A stretch of DNA of 9,163 bases from Actinomycetota bacterium (GTDB taxonomy: Bacteria; Actinomycetota; Thermoleophilia; Gaiellales; Gaiellaceae): positions 1 through 9,163 of the forward strand of contig VAXT01000072.1 of assembly GCA_005883245.1 (NCBI GenBank), written 5' to 3'. Positions 6,356-9,163 of this stretch are shown one piece after another. The notes under the pieces were generated by a model, which saw only the letters and a list, made by a program, of their open reading frames with translations, did not search any database and was not told the origin of the DNA. Each line of letters begins with the position of its first letter. Within the stretch, counting starts at the first letter, position 1. A program made the translations under genes and the position numbers.

Positions 6356-7342
6356 GTGAGGGTTCGTCATCTAGCCGCACTGACGCTTGCCGTAGCGATT
6401 TGCGCGCTGGTCGGGAGCACGTCTGCGATCAGCCGCCAGGCCGGGCCACCGCCGCCGCCAACTTGCGACGCCGGGACGACGCAGGTCGACGTGCAGGACT
6501 TCACGTTCGTCCCGCAGACGCTGACCGTCGCCCAAGGCACGACTGTCTGCTGGACGAACACAGGGCAGAGTCCACACACCGTCACCTCGAGCACAGGCTT
6601 GTTCGACTCAGGGACGATGATGCCCGGGGACATCTTCTCGTTCACGTTCGACACGCCGGGCACGTTCGACTACATCTGCATTCCGCACGAGTCGATCGGC
6701 ATGGTCGGCTCGATAACGGTCACCGGCGGGCCACCGCCTCCACCGCCGCCGCCGCCCCCTCCCCCACCACCTCCGCCTCCTCCGCCGCCGCCTCCCCCGC
6801 CCCCAGCGCCTCCACCGGCGCCTCCGCCCGGTCAGCTCGTTGCAACCGTCGGCACGAACGACGCCACCAACATCTCGCTGACGATGAACGGCACCCGCGT
6901 GATGCACCTCGCGGCCGGGACGTACCAGATCGAGGTGCACGACAACTCGACGTTCCACGACTTCCATCTGACCGGCCCTGGCGTCGACATGAAGACCGAG
7001 GTCGACACGCGGAGCGTCGTCACCTGGACGGTCACGTTCACGGACGGCGTCTACACCTTCGTCTGCGACCCGCACGCGAGCTTCATGAAAGGCAGCTTCA
7101 CCGTCGGATCCGCGCAGCCGCCTCCTCCGCCACCGCCGAGGTGCAAGGTGCCGAAGGTCGTCGGCAAGAAGCTGCCGACGGCGCGGCAGATGATCACGCG
7201 GGCCCGTTGCCGGGTCGGGCGCGTGCGCGGCGCCAGGTCGCGCAAGCCGCGCGGCCGGGTCGTGAGGCAGGTTCCACGTTGGGGCGTCTCGCGCGCCAGG
7301 GGCACGCGCGTCAACCTCGTCGTCAGCCGCGGCCGACGCTAG
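6356..7342 (+). CDS. Secreted double-cupredoxin protein with polyproline linker and PASTA domain, 328 aa
   Basis: This is an exported copper-binding protein; its redox partner is unknown. GTG 6356 is supported by GAGGGGAG just upstream. Residues 1-30 form a Sec signal peptide (LAALTLAVAICALVG core, cut probably near SAISRQA) with no lipobox. Cupredoxin 1 (about 37-122) has the type-1 copper ligand pattern His74 (SPHTV), Cys108 and His111 (YICIPHES), and Met116. A run of 25 prolines (126-150), then PPP-A-PPP blocks, links to cupredoxin 2 (about 160-251). Its likely ligands are His204 (FHDFHLTG), Cys237 and His240 (FVCDPHAS), and Met244. A second 7-proline run (255-261) leads to a PASTA-like domain (263-328: CKVPKVVGKKLPTARQ... 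TRVNLVVSRG), very basic, with Cys263 and Cys285 possibly paired. The basic PASTA tail suggests attachment to cell wall or polyanions, which is inference. It is followed 29 bases later by another exported protein gene, so the two are possibly co-expressed. Confidence 0.9.
   Translation: MRVRHLAALTLAVAICALVGSTSAISRQAGPPPPPTCDAGTTQVDVQDFTFVPQTLTVAQGTTVCWTNTGQSPHTVTSSTGLFDSGTMMPGDIFSFTFDTPGTFDYICIPHESIGMVGSITVTGGPPPPPPPPPPPPPPPPPPPPPPPPPAPPPAPPPGQLVATVGTNDATNISLTMNGTRVMHLAAGTYQIEVHDNSTFHDFHLTGPGVDMKTEVDTRSVVTWTVTFTDGVYTFVCDPHASFMKGSFTVGSAQPPPPPPPRCKVPKVVGKKLPTARQMITRARCRVGRVRGARSRKPRGRVVRQVPRWGVSRARGTRVNLVVSRGRR
6731..6829 (+). repeat. Polyproline-coding low-complexity tract (25 Pro, then APPPAPPP)
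   Basis: Twenty-five successive proline codons (6731-6805) use all four synonyms: ten CCG, six CCT, five CCA and four CCC. Then come Ala, three Pro, Ala and three Pro. The mixed codons argue against fresh expansion of one trinucleotide. The complementary strand is correspondingly G-rich, with several runs of four or five G (around 6760-6805), so quadruplex formation is possible. The tract encodes the stiff linker between the two cupredoxin domains. Confidence 0.95.
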
Positions 7343-7371
7343 CGTCAGCCTGGGCTAGCCTCTAGGGCTGT

Positions 7372-8182
7372 ATGCGGCGCTTTTCCGTCGTTTTCGGCGT
7401 CCTCGCCGGTCTCTTGGCCCTCGCCGTGGGCACCCAGATCGCGGGCGCGCAGTCCGTGGAGCGGCCAGTCCACCTCCGGCAATTCGGGCCGCTGGGTCGG
7501 CCCCCGCTTCGAGCAGATCGGCCATCCTGAGAACGCAGGCTTCGCGTCGCTCGACTGGTCGGTCAGCTTCGACCAGCGCCAGGGCGACGCAGAGGCCGTG
7601 GCGAAGGCGAACATCGAGCACCCGAACTGGACGCGCGACCAGCAGGGAGGCCTTTCCGTCCCCCACGTCGTGGGCACGAAGGGCGTCGGGACGATCCTCG
7701 GCTTCTACGTGATGATGCGGGCGCCGGCGACCGGCGACGCGCGCTTCGAGGGCGTCCTCGCGTTCCCGCTGGACACGAACCTGCAGGCGGTGATCCGGTT
7801 CGAGGCGTTCGACCCGCCGGACGACACGTACATCGTCAACGGCTCGAGCGTGGCTTCGAGCTGGAACCGCGGCCAGGTGCTCGTCGCCCTCGCCGGGGCT
7901 CAGCTACAGGGGAACCTGCCGCCGAAGATCGTCGCCGCGCGGTCGATCAAGCGCGGCCGCAAGGTGCGGGGCAAGGTCGTCGACCGCTTCCTGGACGCGG
8001 TGCTCGGCGCTCACGTCTCGCTCGAGAAGAGCTCGGGCGGCGGATGGGCGAAGGTGGCGACCGGGAAGACGAACGAGCGTGGCTTCTACTCGCTGCGGGC
8101 CAAGCGCCGCGGAACGTATCGCGTGATGGTGCGCATGGCCGGCTTCACGGCGACGAGCCGCACGATCCACGCCGGTCGCTAA
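7372..8182 (+). pseudogene. Exported protein gene with a frameshift after the signal peptide (about 269 aa if restored)
   Basis: The 5' part reads from ATG 7372, with AGGG (7364-7367) 4 bases upstream and a possible -10 TAGCCT (7356-7361). It encodes a clean signal peptide: RRFSVVFGVLAGLLALAVG followed by an AxA-type site (IAGAQ). It then degrades into an Arg/Pro-rich tail ending at TGA 7528-7530. The protein body lies in the next frame, where sensible sequence (SGQSTSGNSGRWVGPRFEQIG, about 7460-7519) is readable well before the first possible start of that frame, GTG 7598. The switch most likely falls between about 7451 and 7466. Skipping one base there joins the two parts. It may be a sequencing or assembly error, a recent inactivating mutation, or, least likely, recoding. 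I cannot distinguish these from one sequence. Confidence 0.75.
7598..8182 (+). CDS. Body of the frame-split exported protein (194 aa from GTG 7598)
   Basis: I do not recognise the N-terminal part by name. It begins, in the same frame but upstream of GTG 7598, with GFASLDWSVSFDQRQGD. It continues with HPNWTRDQQGGLSVPHVVG, TILGFYVMMRAPATGDARFEGVL and a segment typical of beta-rich extracellular domains. From about residue 108 (NLPPKIVAARSIKRGRKVRG) a positively charged hinge leads to a C-terminal domain of about 70 residues: KVVDRFLDAVLGAHVSLEKSS, GWAKVATGKTNERGFYSLRA, GTYRVMVRMAGFTATSRTI. That pattern (variable loop, 'T-N-x-x-G-x-Y-S-L', 'G-T-Y-R-V') matches carboxypeptidase regulatory-like or similar Ig-like folds that decorate secreted proteins. 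GTG 7598 has only AGAGG 2 bases upstream, too close to be a good ribosome site, so the true start is probably the signal peptide at 7372 in the other frame. Confidence 0.75.
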   Translation: MAKANIEHPNWTRDQQGGLSVPHVVGTKGVGTILGFYVMMRAPATGDARFEGVLAFPLDTNLQAVIRFEAFDPPDDTYIVNGSSVASSWNRGQVLVALAGAQLQGNLPPKIVAARSIKRGRKVRGKVVDRFLDAVLGAHVSLEKSSGGGWAKVATGKTNERGFYSLRAKRRGTYRVMVRMAGFTATSRTIHAGR

Positions 8183-8184
8183 AG

Positions 8185-8211
8185 CACGAGGGAACCCCTG
8201 GTTCCCTCGTG
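8185..8211 (+). terminator. Strong hairpin terminator after the exported-protein genes
   Basis: CACGAGGGAACC (8185-8196), loop CCT, and GGTTCCCTCGTG (8200-8211) form a perfect 12-base-pair stem starting 2 bases after the TAA of the upstream gene. There is no T-tract afterwards (GGCTCCCTCC follows), as is common for hairpins in high-GC actinobacteria. It probably ends the cupredoxin/exported-protein transcript and, being symmetric, may also stop transcription arriving from yebC. Confidence 0.75.
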
Positions 8212-8305
8212 GGCTCCCTCCTCGCGAACGGTGGCGTCGGTCAACCGTCGCAGGAGCCGGCCGAGGCAATCGAGCTTCGAACGGTCTTGTGTTTGTGAGC
8301 CTCCC

Positions 8306-8322
8306 GGCGGGCAAAGCCCGCC
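8306..8322 (-). terminator. Short perfect hairpin, possible terminator for yebC
   Basis: GGCGGGC, loop AAA, GCCCGCC gives a 7-base-pair all-GC stem about 118 bases past the yebC stop in its direction of transcription. No T-tract follows on that strand. It could equally be part of a dispersed intergenic repeat. Confidence 0.35.
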
Positions 8323-8394
8323 TCCGGCGGCCGATCGTCCTGCTCTCCCAGAGCGTCGCGAACCGACCGATAGTGACAACGCGCAACAAGCTCG

Positions 8395-8430
8395 AGACGT
8401 GGGTCGGACCACGATCCGAGGTAACCGTCT
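8395..8430 (-). terminator. Weak stem-loop 10 bases past the yebC stop
   Basis: An outer stem (AGACG with CGTCT) and an inner stem (TCGGA with TCCGA around a 6-base loop) are separated by an unpaired internal loop. It lies immediately after the yebC stop, where a terminator or 3' stabilising structure would be expected, but the pairing is modest. Confidence 0.25.
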
Positions 8431-8439
8431 GGTACAAGG

Positions 8440-9163
8440 TCAGCCGGCGACTGCTTCGAGGACTCGCTCCGGGATGTCGAAGTTCGAGTACACGGCCTGG
8501 ACGTCGTCGTTCTCCTCCAGCTCATCCATCAGGCGCACGACCTTTCGGGCCATGGCCTCGTTGTCGATCTCGACGGTCGTCTTCGGCACCATCGTCGCCT
8601 CGGCGGAGTCGATCGCGAATCCAGCTTCCTCGAGGGTGCCTCGAACCGCGTGCAGATCCTCGGGCGCCGTCGTGACCCGGAGCGACGACTCGTCGGTCTC
8701 CACGTCCTCCGCGCCCGCGTCGGCGGCGGTCAGCATCAGCTCGTCCTCGTCGGCGGAGCCGTCGACGAGGATCACGCCCTTGCGCTCGAAGAGCCACGCC
8801 ACCGAGCCCGACTCACCGAGGTTCCCGTCGTTCTTCGTGAACGCGGAGCGCACGTCGGCCGCGGTGCGGTTGCGGTTGTCCGTCAGCGCCTCGAGGAAGA
8901 GCGCGACGCCGCCGGGGCCGTAGCCCTCGTAGGTCACGGTCTCGTAGGCAGCCGCGTCCACGCCGGTCCCGGCGCCCTTGGCGATCGCGCGGTCGATGTT
9001 GTCCTTCGGCATCGAGGCCTCGCGCGCCTTCTCGATCGCGTTCTGGAGAGCGATGTTCGCGCCCGGATCGGGCCCTCCGTCGCGTGCGGCGACGATGATC
9101 GCCCGCGTCAGCTTCGAGAAGAGCTGGCCGCGCTTCGCGTCGGTCGCGCCCTTCTTCCGCTTG
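8440..9163 (-). CDS. yebC: YebC/PmpR (TACO1) family protein, partial (240 aa visible)
   Basis: The gene runs off the right edge. The first visible codons read KRKKGATDAKRGQLFSKL, so only about 12 residues (normally M-S-G-H-S-K-W-A-T-I-K-H) are missing. Family hallmarks follow: LTRAIIVAARDGGPDP, NAIEKAREASMPKDNIDRAI, YEGYGPGGVALFLEALTDNRNRT, DVRSAFTKNDGNLGESGSVAWLFERKG, and the C-terminal domain ending VQAVYSNFDIPERVL. Members were first described as DNA-binding regulators; more recent work on TACO1 and bacterial relatives supports a ribosome-associated role in translating proline-rich stretches. Cytoplasmic. In many bacteria yebC lies directly upstream of ruvC; here it has the same orientation as ruvCAB but two opposite-strand exported genes separate them. 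Length after restoring the start would be about 252 aa, normal for the family. The inner ATG at 9012 is within the conserved core and is not the start. Confidence 0.95.
   Translation of the reverse strand, partial: KRKKGATDAKRGQLFSKLTRAIIVAARDGGPDPGANIALQNAIEKAREASMPKDNIDRAIAKGAGTGVDAAAYETVTYEGYGPGGVALFLEALTDNRNRTAADVRSAFTKNDGNLGESGSVAWLFERKGVILVDGSADEDELMLTAADAGAEDVETDESSLRVTTAPEDLHAVRGTLEEAGFAIDSAEATMVPKTTVEIDNEAMARKVVRLMDELEENDDVQAVYSNFDIPERVLEAVAG

Larger units (their letters stand above)
8183..8439. other. Convergent intergenic stretch, no gene seen
   Basis: About 257 bases lie between the plus-strand exported gene and the minus-strand yebC. They contain the terminator hairpin at 8185-8211, a second perfect hairpin at 8306-8322 and a weaker one at 8395-8430 just past the yebC stop. 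Short reading frames cross it in several directions but none has a ribosome site or protein-like composition. No tRNA or recognised RNA family was seen. Confidence 0.6.

Noticed and set aside
5803..7365. 520-codon plus-strand open frame antisense to ruvC and out of frame with the cupredoxin gene
   Set aside because: Both real genes have clear motifs in other frames; this one turns into Arg/Ala/His-rich shadow sequence.
8275..8300. TCGAAC followed by a GT-rich stretch, resembling half of an actinobacterial SOS box
   Set aside because: The second half-site GTTCGA is absent at the right spacing, and the site is not upstream of any gene start.
8231..8923. Plus-strand Ser/Arg-rich open frame over yebC
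   Set aside because: It is antisense to the well-conserved YebC reading frame and has shadow composition.
1..9163. CRISPR array, tRNA/rRNA genes, transposase, phage genes or a toxin-antitoxin pair
   Set aside because: I looked on both strands and saw no spaced direct repeats, cloverleaf, or protein motif of these classes.

Overview
The window is high-GC DNA with many GTG starts and tightly packed or overlapping genes. The protein styles (a PASTA-tailed secreted cupredoxin, a DUF6197-like protein, an actinobacterial-type RecJ) point to an actinobacterium. The class Thermoleophilia (Gaiellales/Solirubrobacterales) is my best guess, but that is inferred from style and not proven here.

Layout. 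At the left edge (1-1217, plus strand) sit the tail of a membrane protein gene, a small membrane-anchored or secreted hypothetical protein, and a class I SAM-dependent methyltransferase. They are joined by 1-base overlaps or gaps and look like one operon. recJ (minus strand, 1214-3082) converges on the methyltransferase. Divergent from recJ is an acidic conserved-looking protein of 152 aa (3146-3604). A gene-free stretch of about 220 bases follows, holding a compact structured element bounded by inverted GGGGTCAGACCC-type palindromes. Next comes a DUF6197-like protein that probably starts at TTG 3823. It converges on ruvB. The minus-strand operon ruvC-ruvA-ruvB (6255 down to 4206) is coupled by two GTGA stop/start overlaps. 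Divergent from ruvC is a plus-strand pair of exported proteins: a double-cupredoxin protein with a 25-proline linker and a C-terminal PASTA domain (6356-7342), then a secreted protein whose signal peptide and body lie in different frames (7372-8182). A strong hairpin terminator follows. After a convergent intergenic stretch, a YebC/PmpR-family gene runs off the right edge on the minus strand.

How it fits together. RuvABC (Holliday junction branch migration and resolution) and RecJ (5'-3' single-strand exonuclease) form a recombination-repair neighbourhood. yebC next to ruvCAB is a widely conserved order, but here two exported genes on the opposite strand are wedged between yebC and ruvC. One of them carries a 25-residue polyproline run, which is notable because some YebC-family proteins are reported to help ribosomes through proline-rich stretches. 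I see no CRISPR array, defence island, prophage, transposase, tRNA or rRNA. The best candidates for something undescribed are the structured inverted-repeat element at 3649-3766, the cupredoxin/polyproline/cupredoxin/PASTA protein, and the frame-split exported gene beside it.
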